DNA from: Bryum argenteum
Taxonomy: Eukaryota; Streptophyta; Bryopsida; Bryales; Bryaceae
DNA length: 64,000 nt
Assembly: GCA_037043015.1 (NCBI GenBank)
Contig: CM073331.1
Coordinates: forward strand, 1,137,501-1,201,500
Reading direction: 5' to 3'
This document shows, piece by piece, positions 10,080 to 22,783 of this stretch. A program made the position numbers and the translations under genes. How positions within the stretch are numbered: the first letter of the stretch is position 1; every line of letters begins with the position of its first letter. Below the pieces are notes generated by a model, which searched no databases, was not told the DNA's origin, and was given only the letters and a program-made list of their open reading frames with translations.

Positions 10080-13000
10080 TCAAGTTGCAATACTACCAGC
10101 ATTCAACATGATCCCACGCTCTCTGAGGCCAGCCAATTGTGCTAGGCCCGTTTGTCCTGCTTCGAACAGAGTCGACAGCTTTCTCAGCTTCGAAACTGGC
10201 GCAAATGATGTACGTCTGCACGACGTGAAGGAAGAACAAATTGGTGCGGAAAGTGGCAAAGAGAAAGGAGGAGATGCATGGGGGAAGAGAGAAGTCAAAC
10301 CTAGATGGGTCGTCTATCGCTGTGGGATCTTCTGAATCAGCCGTTGGACTGAAATGGTTGGGCATGACCGTACTCAAGCCCGGGCTACCATCAGCGAGCG
10401 CGAATTGAGTGGGTGCTCCTTGGCTAAGATGTTGCAGTCGAACCCTTGCTAACTTGCCTGCCAATTCCGAATCACCCACCTGCAGTTGATCATACAAGAT
10501 TAATTTTTCTGAAATACAATTGTGCATGGAACGCATAGAATCGAGTATAAGAGAATGTTACCTTGTTGCTTGCACACAAGGCCACATCGCGGGATGTGAC
10601 AACACCCTTGACTCTTTCAAGGACGTTGGTTCGCCGTTGTGTCTTGAGCTCCTCCTCGAGGAATCCTTTGTCACCTCTGAGCTTCCTGTTCTCCAACAGC
10701 AGCTGGTTCACCGTGTTGATCAAATCCATTTTTTCCATTGGTACACGGCCTTTCCTTGCATGCCCTCCGAAGAACTGTGTGTGCATAAAAACCTCAGTCA
10801 GTGATTAAATTCCTTGTTGAGGATATCGAAGATTCATGCAATCTGAGGGTGCTCACCTTCTGATTCGTTTTCACCATCTCTAGTTCCGACTTTAATGTCT
10901 CATTCTCCTGCATCCATCACTCCCCACGGTTTATGGTAGGTTTCAGATGGAGCGTTATGTCCTAGTCTTGGAAATTCAGGTGAGCCCAGCCATAGGATGT
11001 ACAGAGTTCAAAGAAAAGGGTAAGCATGAGAACTAACTTTTCGCATTTGAAAGATCTCTGTTACAAGCTGGGAACGAGCGGTAGTCTCGTCTTTGAGACC
11101 ATCTTCCAGCTGACGCCGGGAGGCTTCAATAGTAGTCAGTTTGGCTTGCAGCGATTGACATTCTTGTTGAAGCTCGCTATACTGGATATGGTACTCAGCT
11201 TCTGCTTGCTCATATGTTTTTAACTTTGTCTGCAGCTGCTTAAACTTTGCAGTATAGAGTTCCTGTTATAGTGGATACCGAGATTTTTGAAACGTTGGGT
11301 GCCTTATACTCGGTATTTAGAAGACAAAATTTTGAATTCATGTACGAAATCCTCAACCTCATCATATGACTATCAATTACAAGTAAGCAGAATGAAGAGA
11401 AGGATCTGTTGTACCTGCAACGCGTGAATCTCTTGCCTTAGAATGTTCCTTTCGATGCCAATTTCATCAGCGCATTTCGGCTTCTGCTCAAGGGCTGCCT
11501 CTTGCTGCGCAATGGCTGCAGGCTGCTCTTTTAACGCTGCCAACTCCGCTCTTAGCTCGTCGTTCTCTTGCTTCAACTGTGCCAGAAAGAATCCGTATAC
11601 ATTTAACAGCAATTCTGAGTTTGCGGTAAGGGAACCTTTTTGGGGTCCAGATTCGAAACTGTTACAGTAATACATGCAAAGTTTGTTCATATTTCATAGT
11701 GATCACAATATGAGCATGAATCGTATACAAACCTTGCCACGGATCAGAACAAGGGTGTCGTTCTTTGCATCCACAATTACGCGCAGCAATGCAACACCAG
11801 CCTCCAACTTTTGCAACTGAGGATGCATGAAGTAGAGGTCAGTTTAGGATGGTCAGAACTTACTCTTGGATCATTTCTTCAAAGCGGATGCTGCTTACTG
11901 CATGCGTTAAGAATACATAGCAGAGTAACGATCCTGAAATCAAACGAGTAACGAGAGGATCCTGTTACTTGCCCTCTTTTTGGGGTAGTGGATTTGTAAT
12001 ATACCTCCTCAATTATCTTGGCTGGTCCATCAGAATCGCTAATCTTGGGAGATTTCCCGTTCTTCTGGTTCGGAATGGCTCGGAAACTCGGGAGCACATG
12101 TCGTTGAAAGGCTTCAACCGATTGCAAGATGTTGGTTGCCATGGCAGTGCTCGTGAGCATGGTCGACTCCAAGCTTCGCAGGCGTCCACCAAAAGTTGCC
12201 TCCTCACCGTCAATGCTCTTCCGCATCTTCTCTATCTCGCCCAGCAGCTGCTCCTTCTCACTGACCAACTTGTCCTTCTCGGCAACGACTTGTGCAAGAC
12301 TCAAAGCGGACGGCTCCAACAATCCTTTCACCCTGTCGAGCTCTCCTTTCAATTTTTGTGTGGATGCGTTCACCAACGCTGACACTTCCACATCTCTATG
12401 TGCTCGCAGCCTCTGGAGCTCAAGTCTCTGTTCAATCATATAATTTATCACTTTAAGATGTAAGTGCATGCGAATGCTCAATACGATACCCCCGTCCTAC
12501 TTAACCAAGCGGAGCTTCAAAACCATAATCACATTCATGAAATTCCAGGTAAACACTTGCTTCACTACCATCGACTATAAGGCACTTGTTACAGTATCCA
12601 TCAAATCACTTGACATGTCCTTCTCTCAAACAAGACAAAGTAGAGAGCATTGGACAACAATATAAGATATACCCGTCCGATGAAAGGAACATGAATTTAG
12701 CTAACTTCACTTTACCTGACTCTCATAGAAATGAGTACCTTCGTAGACTCATAAAGTGGATTCTAAAGTGAATCTAGTTTATGCAGGTGCACAATAGCAA
12801 AAGAACCGAAAGCTGAAAACAGAGGAGCATCGCTTCTCACATACGAAGAGGAGCAAATCATTGCATGCGCGCTCTGAACCGAACAATGATCAACGTTTTC
12901 CAACTCTCAAGGAATGCATGCACTGACTCACTTGATTTTTCTCCCGGTTAATCAGGTCGTTAAGCTGGAAGCGAAGAATGTCATTCTCTTGTTGCAGAGA

Positions 13001-13150
13001 CTTGGCCATCATCTCGGCCTCCGCTGCTCTGTGAACCGAGGACTTCTGTTTCTGAATTCATAAGCCAGGCTTAGAGTGACCTCGAAGAAATTCGCAACAG
13101 AAAAGTGAGTCTCAAATCAAGCAAGCAGAACGTACCTGACTCTGACTCAT
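10080..13150 (-). CDS. coiled-coil protein of unknown function (10 coding exons)
   Basis: Exons in transcript order: 13136-13150, 12932-13051, 12005-12427, 11733-11816, 11415-11576, 11038-11262, 10857-10907, 10562-10774, 10301-10479, 10080-10215. All borders are GT-AG. Every intron but the last is phase 0, and the joined frame is 535 aa. The product is almost wholly coiled coil (stretches such as SLQQENDILRFQLNDL, AELAALKEQ, ELQQECQSLQAKL, VNQLLLENRKLRGD). Its tail, FEAGQTGLAQLAGLRERG, looks globular. No signal peptide or membrane helix is visible. I do not recognise a family; structural or tethering roles are typical of such proteins. The frame stays open upstream of this ATG through an exon ending at 13315 (KLLIQEDRSQLKS), so the true start may be further up. 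A candidate is ATG 13605 with donor after 13574, but its acceptor is weak. The last intron (10216-10300) is inferred because splicing gives a more protein-like tail than read-through. Confidence 0.8.
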
Positions 13151-13688
13151 AGTGGCAATAGCAGGATCCCGGGCTTTCTGACCTAAATGCATAGTTCATA
13201 CAATGCACTTGAAGTTAGAACGACATAAAGATTGCACTGTACTCTGATTCTAACATGAAAGATCGCGAGGAACACGTTCAATATTATCACGCTGACAGTA
13301 ACTCGATTACTCACCAGATTGATTTTGAGGCGACTTCAGCTGCGATCGGTCTTCTTGTATAAGTAATTTGAATCCTGCTCGGCTTCGTGTTTATGAGCCT
13401 GATTTCCGCTGAGGTAACTTATGCGGATGCAGGCAAGTTGCGCTTTCGAAACATCAACAAGTTCTTACGCTAACATTTTCTACGGAGGATTTTCTCTCGT
13501 GATTTCATGGCGGCTGGAAGGAGCTCGGTCTTCTTCGCGGGAGCTGAAAAATTTGAACAGCCCTCGGATCCACCTACAGTTCTTGCCCGTCGTCATGGAT
13601 TCCATTTCAACTGAACAGGCAGGTCAACTTGAGAGTCGGTACCTCCATGCACGATCATGTCACCGCAACCCTAACTCAACCATGGTTT

Positions 13689-14160
13689 GCTCATGTCATG
13701 TCCCTGAAGCTTAGAATACCGGTATAAGAGATGCGCGTGAATCTGCTGGTCTGGATGAACCGCAGTTGACTCAGTTTCTTTTCCGTATCCATCAAGAATC
13801 TTCTCTTTTCATCACTTGCTTACATCATCGAAACCTTCGTGCAACACTAGGTCCTTCTCTTGAACTCGCACTAGTGCGAAAAGTCTTTCCCGCTAAAAGC
13901 AATCCAGCCGTTTAAGCACGATGACAATATTCTTAATCAAATCTTAAACTCATATCATGTCCCTGAAGCTTAGATAATCGATAAAGATGCACTTGATTTG
14001 GATTAACCGCAATTTCTTTTCCGTATCCATCAAGAATCTTCTCTTTCATCACTTGCTTACATCACTGCAACCAAAATTGACTTCTAACAACACTTCGTCC
14101 ATTTCTTGAATCAAGAATCTTTCCTGTTGAAAGCTATTCAGGCGCTAACATTGCGCGAAG
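13689..14160. repeat. diverged direct duplication upstream of the coiled-coil gene
   Basis: CATGTCCCTGAAGCTTAG occurs at 13697 and 13956. The block with TTTTCCGTATCCATCAAGAA near 13780 recurs near 14018. The period is about 240-260 bp with indels. It lies in the likely 5-prime flank of the coiled-coil gene. Confidence 0.7.
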
Positions 14161-15247
14161 GCAGTATTCTGCATGCAGTCGCGCGGGACTCGCGACAGAA
14201 TTGGTTACATGACAGAAACGGCCAATCTCCTCTGTTTTTTTTCACGAAGGCGCTTATCTTCCTGGCGCTCGCCTCCATATTTTTTTGGCGAATTGACCGC
14301 ATTTTCTTTTGATCGATCGAAAGATCGATAGACCGAAAAGTGAAACTACCGAAATATTGTTCGAATTCGTGCTTTCTTGAGCAAATTCGAGTCGAATAAT
14401 TTGCCGCTTTTGTGATTTGGCATGGCGACTTGATTGTATCTTCGAGTTTTTGATGTTTTCGCTGCAATCAAGAAAGTGAATGATGAAGAAATGCGAGGAC
14501 GAGAGACTTCCCCGTTCAACGTTGCCGCCAGGTTCATTGGCAACTGACCTTCGCTGCAATGAAGCCACGTGACTTTCGGGTGTCCATGTTCACACCTCCT
14601 ACACCTTTTTGTTTCCCCTAGTTACATAGTTTTTCTTGCTAGTTCAAAGATCATGAGAAACATAGTAAGTGGCTCAGAAACTGCTTGATTTTCAGTTTGG
14701 CAAGCTCATTTACAACTGACAAAGTGAATTAACTTTCCTAAATGGGCAAAGTATGTAAGAGATCGAACGAAGTGGAATCTTTAATTTTGGATTGAAATTG
14801 ATTCAGTTCTAAATTCTAGAAGTGAAACCTATAAGTGTACCCAAAATCACTCAACTTTAAAAAAGTGTATAATGTGAGTACATCAAAATTCACAACTAGA
14901 AGCTATGATGTACCTCCTAGCCATAACCAACTTGATTAAACAAGGATCTTAACGGTGATGGTTTGCCTTGTGGGATCTCTCTACCCCATGGTACTATAAT
15001 TGGCCCATGATACATTCTAAGTTCATATCGGAACTCAACAAACATAGTATTGAAACATATTTAAATTAACAAATCTTCGGATATATTTAATAAAATACTT
15101 GTTCAACATAAATCTCATCACGTAAATCAAAATCAACTTCAACAAGATGAGAAATCAATATAACTTCTCTAACTTCAAACTAATAACCTCTAACACCATG
15201 AAACTTTGAAGCGTATCGCTTACTTGTGTATCTCTTGGATATGTTAC
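14161..15247. other. intergenic, no gene seen
   Basis: Several short overlapping frames on both strands lack recognisable content. No element ends found. Confidence 0.35.
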
Positions 15248-15830
15248 TTAACCCCTAACTCTCCTTGAAGCCCGAAATGGGTTTTTGCGATTCCGGGCAG
15301 CGTAGATGAAGGGGTTAGAAGTAATATTTTTGCCTAAGATTTTTATTGGGTCCTTCTTATACTGCAAAGTGTATGTGGTAAAATTTGCAAAGTCAAATTC
15401 CAATTTTTGAGTCTTCTAGGATGATCCTTGGGTTGCGAGCCAAGACGGGGCAGCTTAAAAAAGTAACTTTTTTTAAAAAAATTTTGAAACATGTTTATTA
15501 CTAAATCACTACTCAAATTTCAAAGTGACTCAAGTCAAAAAGTCTACCAATTTTACAAGGGCACCTCCTAAAATTTCAAAACCAATCTTTGCAATGCCCA
15601 AAAACACTTGGGAGACAAACTTTGGATGTTATGATCTCTCAAATGGTAAACATCCAACGGTCAATTTTTTAAAAAGTAATCAAGAATATTCTTAGGTACG
15701 AGATCTTACGGTTGGAAGTTTTAAAAAAAGAAAAGAAATTGGTTCGTACCCCCACGAGTGCTTAGAGGTAGAGAATCGCAGTTTTGAGGTTTCAAGCTCC
15801 CAAAAAACACCAAGGAGATTTAGGGGTTAA
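15248..15830. mobile_element. TTAA-bounded MITE, long form
   Basis: Opens TTAACCCCTAACTCTCCTTG and ends GGAGATTTAGGGGTTAA. It shares the family ends and the internal words CTTACGGTTG and GTGAGAT/ATCTCAC-type blocks, but carries extra sequence (583 bp). Confidence 0.7.
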
Positions 15831-16132
15831 ATCTCTTTACTCAAGTAGTCTCTTCTAGACTATGGTGGTGATCATAATGCGCAAATATAGGGATTAATGT
15901 TACTCTCTAATTACTCCTAATTCCATACTCAAAAATTTGGAAATTCATTGAGTGCCAAGAAGTGCAAGAAGTTCAGATCAAATGGCTCTACATCCACATG
16001 TTGAGCACATTTGGAAAATAACCAAAATCTTTTAATTCAGGCTTACAAGTTCTAATACATATACTTTTTATTGCCATTATTTGGCGAGGTTTTGCTCGCA
16101 CATTCCCATAATGCTAGAATTCTTCCAATTTA

Positions 16133-16400
16133 TTAACCCCTAACTCTCCTTAAAACCCGAAACGGGTTTTAGAGGTTCCCGCAGGAGAAAAACTCTGCCA
16201 ACTTTGATCATTATAATCTCACAAATGAGGAAGAATGAACGGTTCAAATTTGGTATGTGGGAAGAATGTCAAGTGAAATTTGAGATCTTACGGTTGAATC
16301 TTTTAAATAATTCTTGGATTGAGATTTTTTGAGCTTAATCTAAAGGAAGGTCAAATATTGTGACTTAGACCGTTTTGCAACAAGGAGAGTTAGGGGTTAA
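16133..16400. mobile_element. TTAA-bounded MITE, canonical 268-bp form
   Basis: TTAACCCCTAACTCTCCTTA to AGTTAGGGGTTAA, with the family interior (CCGAAACGGG, CTCACAAATGAGGAAGAATG, ATCTTACGGTTGAATC, GACCGTTTTGCAACAAGG). It is nearly the same as the copy at 63257-63524. TTAA target sites and CCC-starting ends are the hallmark of piggyBac-type mobilisation (family knowledge). No transposase is present. Confidence 0.85.
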
Positions 16401-16514
16401 ATATAGTGATTCATGTTCACATATGACCTCCACTTTTCCTTCCTTATTGAAGCAAACTTGATTCATTGCCAAACTTGTATCATTCATTAAATGATACATT
16501 TCTAAATAACTAGT

Positions 16515-16785
16515 TTAACCCCTAAAGATCCACGATGATTTAGGAGCTTGAAATCCCAACACTGACCACTATGTACTAATGGGGGCACGTTCAATACTTT
16601 TGGAGATTTTTGATAATTTCAACCGTAGGATCTTGAAGTATACTACCATTGGTAGTAGTGTGAAAATTTTCAACCGTTGGATCATCACTAGATGTGAGAT
16701 TGTAACATTTGAAGTTGACTGTAAATTTTTTTGCTGGCCTTGATGGTAAAAGCTGAATCGGTGGCCGTGGTCGTTTCGGGGTTAA
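16515..16785. mobile_element. TTAA-bounded MITE, variant interior
   Basis: TTAACCCCTAAAGATCCACG to TTTCGGGGTTAA. The interior differs from the 268-bp form but retains CAACCGTAGGATCTTGAAGT. Confidence 0.7.
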
Positions 16786-16980
16786 GTCCGAGTTCTCATT
16801 GGTTCCCCCTCATGTCGGAATTGGACACCGCAATATTGTACTTGTTTTAAGTACTCCTATCTAAACACATGTTTCCGTCCGTTTTCGAGGAACGTATACA
16901 TTTGAGTACGATGTAAAAACCCTGATTGCATTACGACTTTGCAAGCTCACAAACATCGCAAATAATCAAGTCGTTGGTAG

Positions 16981-17341
16981 TAAGGTAGCGACACCCATTC
17001 CCGTTACTGTACCCATTTGCGTCAGCATACAGGGCACCTCAATCTGAGTGACTTTGATCATTTGTTGAGAACAAATATTACTAAATGCAGTAAAGGTATA
17101 GTGGCAGAATTTGCTTCTCCAAGTCACGGAATCAAGGCCATTTAGACACAGTCAAAATGTGCAAATCAATTTTTGACTTTGATTATCAAGAACGAACACA
17201 AATTTTCCAATAACATGACTTTTTCGATACATTTCAGATTAAAATCTAATTGCCTTTCCCCTGGTATACTAATTTCTCATACTCCTCATTCAGAAGTATG
17301 ATAATTAGCTTAAAGCCACGGGAATGGGTGTCGCTACCTTA
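16981..17341. mobile_element. TA-flanked MITE with AGGTAGCGACACCCATTCCC ends
   Basis: The left end AGGTAGCGACACCCATTCCC and the right end, its reverse complement, are flanked by TA on both sides (361 bp). The ends resemble those of the elements at 37617 and 41054, so these probably use the same transposase. Tc1/mariner-like by target duplication. Confidence 0.85.
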
Positions 17342-18100
17342 CTACGAGTTCCCGGGCCTTGAAAGTTGAAAAGAGGAGAGAGAGAGTACCTTCAATAAAT
17401 GCGGTACAACAAGGTGACGAAGTTCTTATGGTACTTGTCCTCGAACATGATGTGGCTAGTCCGATGGCTGGGCAGCATTTACACACGTTGGTCCGTTCTA
17501 AATTCTCATTTTTCCAATGGCGATGTCAATCCCACGAGGATATTGTTGTGCTTGTTTCCATTGCGACCCCCGATTTTTTTTGTTTCCATTGCCAGTTGTA
17601 GTAGCCGGAAAATGACATTGCCAGTGTGGTCATTTATCACATATGCATTATTGACGTCGTCAAAAGTTGTTTTTGTGGGGGGGGTTTCTAAGTGTGAATG
17701 GGGGCACGACAGTATGGGGTTAAGAGAAAAACTGGTTATGTCATTTGATGACTCGAGTACCATCACGCTCATGTCATAATGTAAGGTACTGCCCCCCGCC
17801 TTCATTGGGATTCTCTAAACTTAATTGCCTCGCAGTGGATGATGTATAAGTATGACATGCGCAACTTCATGAGAGGTCGTTTTAGTTGTTCGTTCCTTGA
17901 ACATGGCTTTTGCGTGACGAAAAATTTCGGTCATGCTAACGTTTTTGAGAACGTTCGTTTTTTTAGGTACGTTCATTCATCATGTGTGGATGAAATGCCT
18001 AATATATGTGGACCTTTGTACAAGTTGCGACTCAATCACAATGAGGAGGGAAGAAAATCATCGTTGATTGGTAATGTGAACAAGAATTACAATGCCCTAG

Positions 18101-18357
18101 TTTAAGCCTTGTTGCGAAATTGTCTAATTCACAAAATTTGACCTTCCTTTACATTAAGCTTAAAAAATCTTGATCTAAGCATTATCTAGAGGATTCAACC
18201 GTAAGATCTCAAAGTTAACTTGACATTCTTGTCAGGAACCAAATTTGAACCGTTGATTGTTTCTAATTTGTGAGATTATAATGGTCAAAGTTGGCGGAGT
18301 TATTCTCCTGCAGGAACCTCCAAAACCCATTTTGGGTGGTAAGGAAATTTAGGGTTT
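18101..18357. mobile_element. decayed TTAA-family MITE, reverse orientation
   Basis: The reverse complement of the canonical interior is recognisable (CAACCGTAAGATCTCAAAGT, GAGATTATAATGGTCAAAGT), but both TTAA ends have decayed. Confidence 0.65.
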
Positions 18358-20051
18358 AGATTGATTCTAGGAGCACATTTTGGTTGCCAATCAAAGCAAA
18401 TATTATGTACTCCATCCAAATGACCAGTTACAAAAAAATTCACTTACAAATTAACCTAGGTGTGAAGTTGAAAACAACCCATTTTAGGTCATTTAGACTT
18501 GTTTTTACAAAATATGTGTGAATTTATCTCAAGATTTATAGTCCATTATATATTTAAAAACTCGATGAGTTAATTATTTTAACAATTTTTGAACAAGATC
18601 CTCTAATTAAAATTCTCAAAATCAAGTTTCTTAAGAAATTACATGAACATTGGAAGTCGTTTTTGGAAGATATTAGGGCTTAATGTTTTTGCATGTTTTC
18701 TGATCGATGATTCTCATACATCATTCTCATGTCACCTGAAAGGCACGCCTTACTGTGCTCATGAAGAGAAACTCCAACCTATTTAGAGGCCAACGTGAAT
18801 ACTCAATAGAGTGTACATTCCATCTAAATGTGCTCATGAAACTATTGACTTTAAGAAATTATATAAAACTTTGCACTCATTTGGAAGATACGGATCTTCA
18901 GAAAGGCAGGGAAATAATCCTCCTGAAGGCTTTAATTGACCAATAATTGTGTTCAGAAATACAGAACAGTGCAGTTCCAGAAAGGGAATTCAAACATCAA
19001 CCATTCAATCTTAATAAACAAATATCTTATTTGTTTAAAAAATGATAAAAAATAAATAAAAAAAGGGCTTTTTGCTCATGGACCAAAATCCAAATGTCAT
19101 TGAAGACTAAAGTAAGAATTTCATATTCAAGAGTTGTAGTATTATAAAATTCGATAAATTTCTAGTTTGACTTATCGGCAATAAGATTCTATGTTTATTC
19201 AGGAGGTTTTAGTGTTGGCGCCAAAAGTGCACAAGGAATACAAGGTTCGCGTCACTTTTGGTATCATTCTAGTGATGCGGCACGTGTAACCGGTCGGACC
19301 AACAATCGCAACTGTCGGTCCGACTCCTTGGGGCTTTCACAACACCCTCCTCTACAAAGCACAAGGTTGTCTCTCATCACCATGTAGTCATATTATAAAT
19401 GATCGACCTTGAACTTTTTGTATTATTTCAGTAAGCCCAAAGTTCCAAATTTACTACTCTAGTTCAATCACAATGTTAAAAAGTGCCCAACATCTTCACC
19501 CCTTTGTCGATAGTGTGAAACAACCCATAACCAAACGTCATTCACAAGGTCGCATCTTTTTGAACTCTATTATTTTCCATCTCACCTAAAAAGACCACAT
19601 CGTCAACTTGCATATAAGTACTTCTCGTTGACAACTATCCTTGTGTACAAAAATGGATATGATGTGTACAGCTACAATCCTTTTCAGAAAGGCCCAACAA
19701 CCTTATACACGGTCTACCGCCACTAGTGGGGAATCCACCAAAGCTCTTTCCACCAAGAATATCTCATTCCAAGTAAGTCCATCCACATTTCAAGATTCAT
19801 ATTCAAGTGTATTCACATCAAAACAAAGATTCTCGTGATCAAAGGAACTACGCATGAATGATAGTGAACACCAAAATGGTGGCTTTTATACTTGCTGATC
19901 GAAATCACTTTGAATGAGTTACCTTACAACAGCAGTGAGATTGAGTACAAGGGAGTACTCCTGCAAGAATGTGTCTTGCATGTACACTAAGGGATTGAAT
20001 GGAGAAAATCTATACAACACATGCTTGCTCGCAAGGGCCGGGATGCGAGAG
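18358..20051. other. intergenic, PAL2 3-prime flank
   Basis: No gene or bounded element that I can support. A GC-richer patch near 19210-19340 has no recognisable content. Confidence 0.35.
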
Positions 20052-22380
20052 TTACGAAAAGGGGCCAGGAGCACAGCTCCAGCCTTCGAGCACCTCCATC
20101 AACGGACCCACATGCCTGCCCGCGCAGAGCGCGTCGTACACTGTCTCGAAGTCACTCCCTGGCGACTGCGATCTCTCGCCCGTCAACAAGCACGTCCCGA
20201 GCTCCGTCCGGACGAAGTTGTAGAGCGGGAACGACCGACAATCCCTCACCCGATTCGGCACCGCCGACACTCCCTTGTCGAAGCTCTGTCTCGCCGCGGT
20301 CACTTGCGTCACCAGCTGCGCCTTCACCTCCTCCTCGAACGCCGGGATCTTCTGAAACACCGACACTCCCTCGTCTCTCTGCTTGAGAGCAAACTCCACC
20401 AGCACTTGCCGCAGCTTCTGCATCAACGGGTACGAGGTGCTCGATGGGTCGTCGATGTACGTGAAGATCGGCTGATGCTCCACCACTTGCAGCAGCTCCT
20501 TCTCACAGAATCGTGTGAGTTGTAAGGAGCCGTTCACGCCCACGACGAGCGTTTTCTTCGCCGCTTGCGCCACCACAGTCTTCACTGCCGCTTGCATCGT
20601 CTCTTCCAGGTGACGTAGATCCACTGCCTGGCAGAGCGCGACGAGGTATGTGGATGTCATCAGCTTGAGTATCTCGACCGCCTCCTCTGTCTTCCGAGCT
20701 GAGATCAGGCCGAGTGAGTTCACGTCCTGGTTGTGCTGCTCCGCGCTTTGGACGTGGGTGGTGACTGGGTTTGCGAGGTACTGAAGCTCCGAGGTGTAGG
20801 ACGCCATGGCGATCTCGCCTCCCTTCATCCCGTAGTCGAGGCTTGGGTTCGGTCCCCCGCAGAGGTTTGATGGTAGTCCGTTGTTGTAGAAATCGTTCAC
20901 GAGCTCACTGAATTGCGCGAACATGAGTTTTCCGATTGCTGCAATTGATAATCGCATGTTGTCCATCGACACCCCGATCGGTGTCCCTTGGAAGTTTCCC
21001 CCGTGGAGCGCTATGTTTCGGGCCACGTCGATGAGCGGGTTGTCGTTCACGGAGTTGATCTCGCGTTCGATTGAGTGAGTTGCAGTTCGGATTGTCTCGA
21101 TGTGGGGGCCTAGCCACTGCGGGGAGGTTCGGAGCGCGTAACGGTCCTGCTTTGGTTTTAGCAGTGGATCTGTCGCGTGCAGCTTCGCGGCGGCTTTCAT
21201 GTACGAGCTTCCGTCGAGAATGTATTCCATTACTGCTGCGGCCTCCATCTGCCCCGGGTGATGCTTCAGCTTGTGAGTTAGTGGGTCGGCGAATTCCGGT
21301 TTGCCTTGCATTACCTCGCAGAAAAGCGCGCTCAGAACCTCGGCTAGCACTACGAGAATGTTGGCGTCGAAGCAGACCGTGGAGGCTAGGCCGGAACCTA
21401 CCGCGGTTCCGTTCACGAGCGCGAGGCCTTCCTTGGGCTCCAGCTGGAATGGCTTCCCGACGCCCGCAATTCGCAGCGCCTCAAGAGATGTTACCTCCTT
21501 CCCCTCAGCTGTGCAAGCTCGTGAGTTCGGCCGCCCGGTCAGACACCCCGCGATGTACGAGAGGGGAACCAGGTCGCCGGACGCCGTGACCGTGCCACGA
21601 AGTGGCAGCTTCGGCGTCACATTCGCGTTGAGTAGCTTGCTCATGGCCTCCAGAATCTCCCACCGAATGCCCGAGTAGCCTTGCAGGAGCGTGTTCGTGC
21701 GCACCAGCATCGCCGCTCGCGTTGTGGCCGAGGGAAGCGTATTGCCATCGCCTTTACCCACAATGCCGGCATTCAGAAACCGGATCAGCTCACGCTGCAG
21801 CTCCGCTCCCTGATTCGTCCTCCTGTGCGACGTCGCTCCGAACCCTACTCATCAACCACCCATCAATCACCGTCCTCCGATCACCCCAGCTCCAAAAACT
21901 CACAACACTCAAAAAATGCTCCCACTTAAAAAATAACATACCTGTGGTGACGCCGTAAGTGTCCGTGCCCTTCAGGGCGCACGACAGCACCCAGTTGGAG
22001 CTTTCGTCCACGCGCGCCTTAGCAATGCACGCATCGAGCGCCACACTCACATCAGTTCGCCGGGCAATGGCGGCAACGTGCGCCACGCTCAACCCAGCGC
22101 CCTCGAGCATGACCTCGCGGCAGTCGAAGTACGCAGTCACCATCCGCTTCACCTCCTCCCAGTGACTCCCACCCATCCCAGCTGCCACTCGCCCCCAATT
22201 CAACGGATCGTCACCACCAATCTCATACTCTTCTATCTCCGGAAACGCAACGACGCCATTGCCATTGCCATTAAGCCCCCCACCATTCGTCACGTGACCA
22301 CCATTCTTCTGGCTCAAAATCACCCCCACCGTGTCGGCGTCCAATGTCGCTGCCATCTTCGCCCTCTTGTTCATCAACAT
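20052..22380 (-). CDS. PAL: phenylalanine ammonia-lyase, copy 2
   Basis: Same reaction as copy 1. Exons 21942-22380 and 20052-21844, with a 97-bp GT-AG intron at exactly the same place (the Gly of VTTG-FG). Joined, they give 743 aa. The second exon has the same length as in copy 1 (1793 bp), so there is no net indel there. The extra 26 residues lie in the N-terminal region, around [10 protein letters not shown] and a Gly/Asn-rich run. Signatures: Tyr142 in [10 protein letters not shown], canonical ATSHRRT (His153), Phe169-Leu170, and the MIO triad at 234-236. I chose ATG at 22380 because it aligns with the copy 1 start; an upstream in-frame TTG is not a likely start. A TATA-like CTATTAAAA lies on this strand near 22775-22783. 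The gene faces copy 1 in a convergent arrangement. Confidence 0.97.
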
Positions 22381-22773
22381 CTTGCCCCCGCTCTCATACG
22401 CACCCAAAACTCACAATCCTCTGCTCCCCACATCCCAATTCATCAAAACACTCGGATCAAAAAAAACGCCACAGCTAGCTACAACAATACCACGACCACC
22501 AGAATTCACTTCGAAGCTACAGTACTACTCACAGACGTACTCATTAACTAGGACAGTAAACTCGCATTGTTCTCATTGATTACAACCACTTCCGAGGTCT
22601 GGACATGATGGACATGCAAGCGTTTGGCCCAAAGGCATTGATCGAGGAGCAGCAGAGAATGGACGAACCTGCAGGGCGAGAGTTGGTGCGATCATAAAGG
22701 TCTTGACGCCGGGTGCGCGCGCGGACAGAACCAGTGACGTGATTCTCGGAATGAGAATGGGACCATTGGGGAG

Positions 22774-22783
22774 TTTTAATAGC
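22774..22783 (-). promoter_or_regulatory. putative TATA-like element of PAL copy 2
   Basis: On the minus strand the sequence reads GGCTATTAAAACTCCCC, about 395 bp upstream of the PAL2 ATG. It is followed by GC-rich DNA with CpG runs. Sequence inference only. Confidence 0.35.

Noticed and set aside
17359-18105. Overlapping plus-strand frames as a gene
   Set aside because: No conserved sequence, and they run into a decayed TTAA-family element.
22386-22407. Upstream extension of PAL copy 2 (MGAYESGGK)
   Set aside because: Its first codon is TTG. The first ATG in frame, at 22380, aligns with the start of copy 1.
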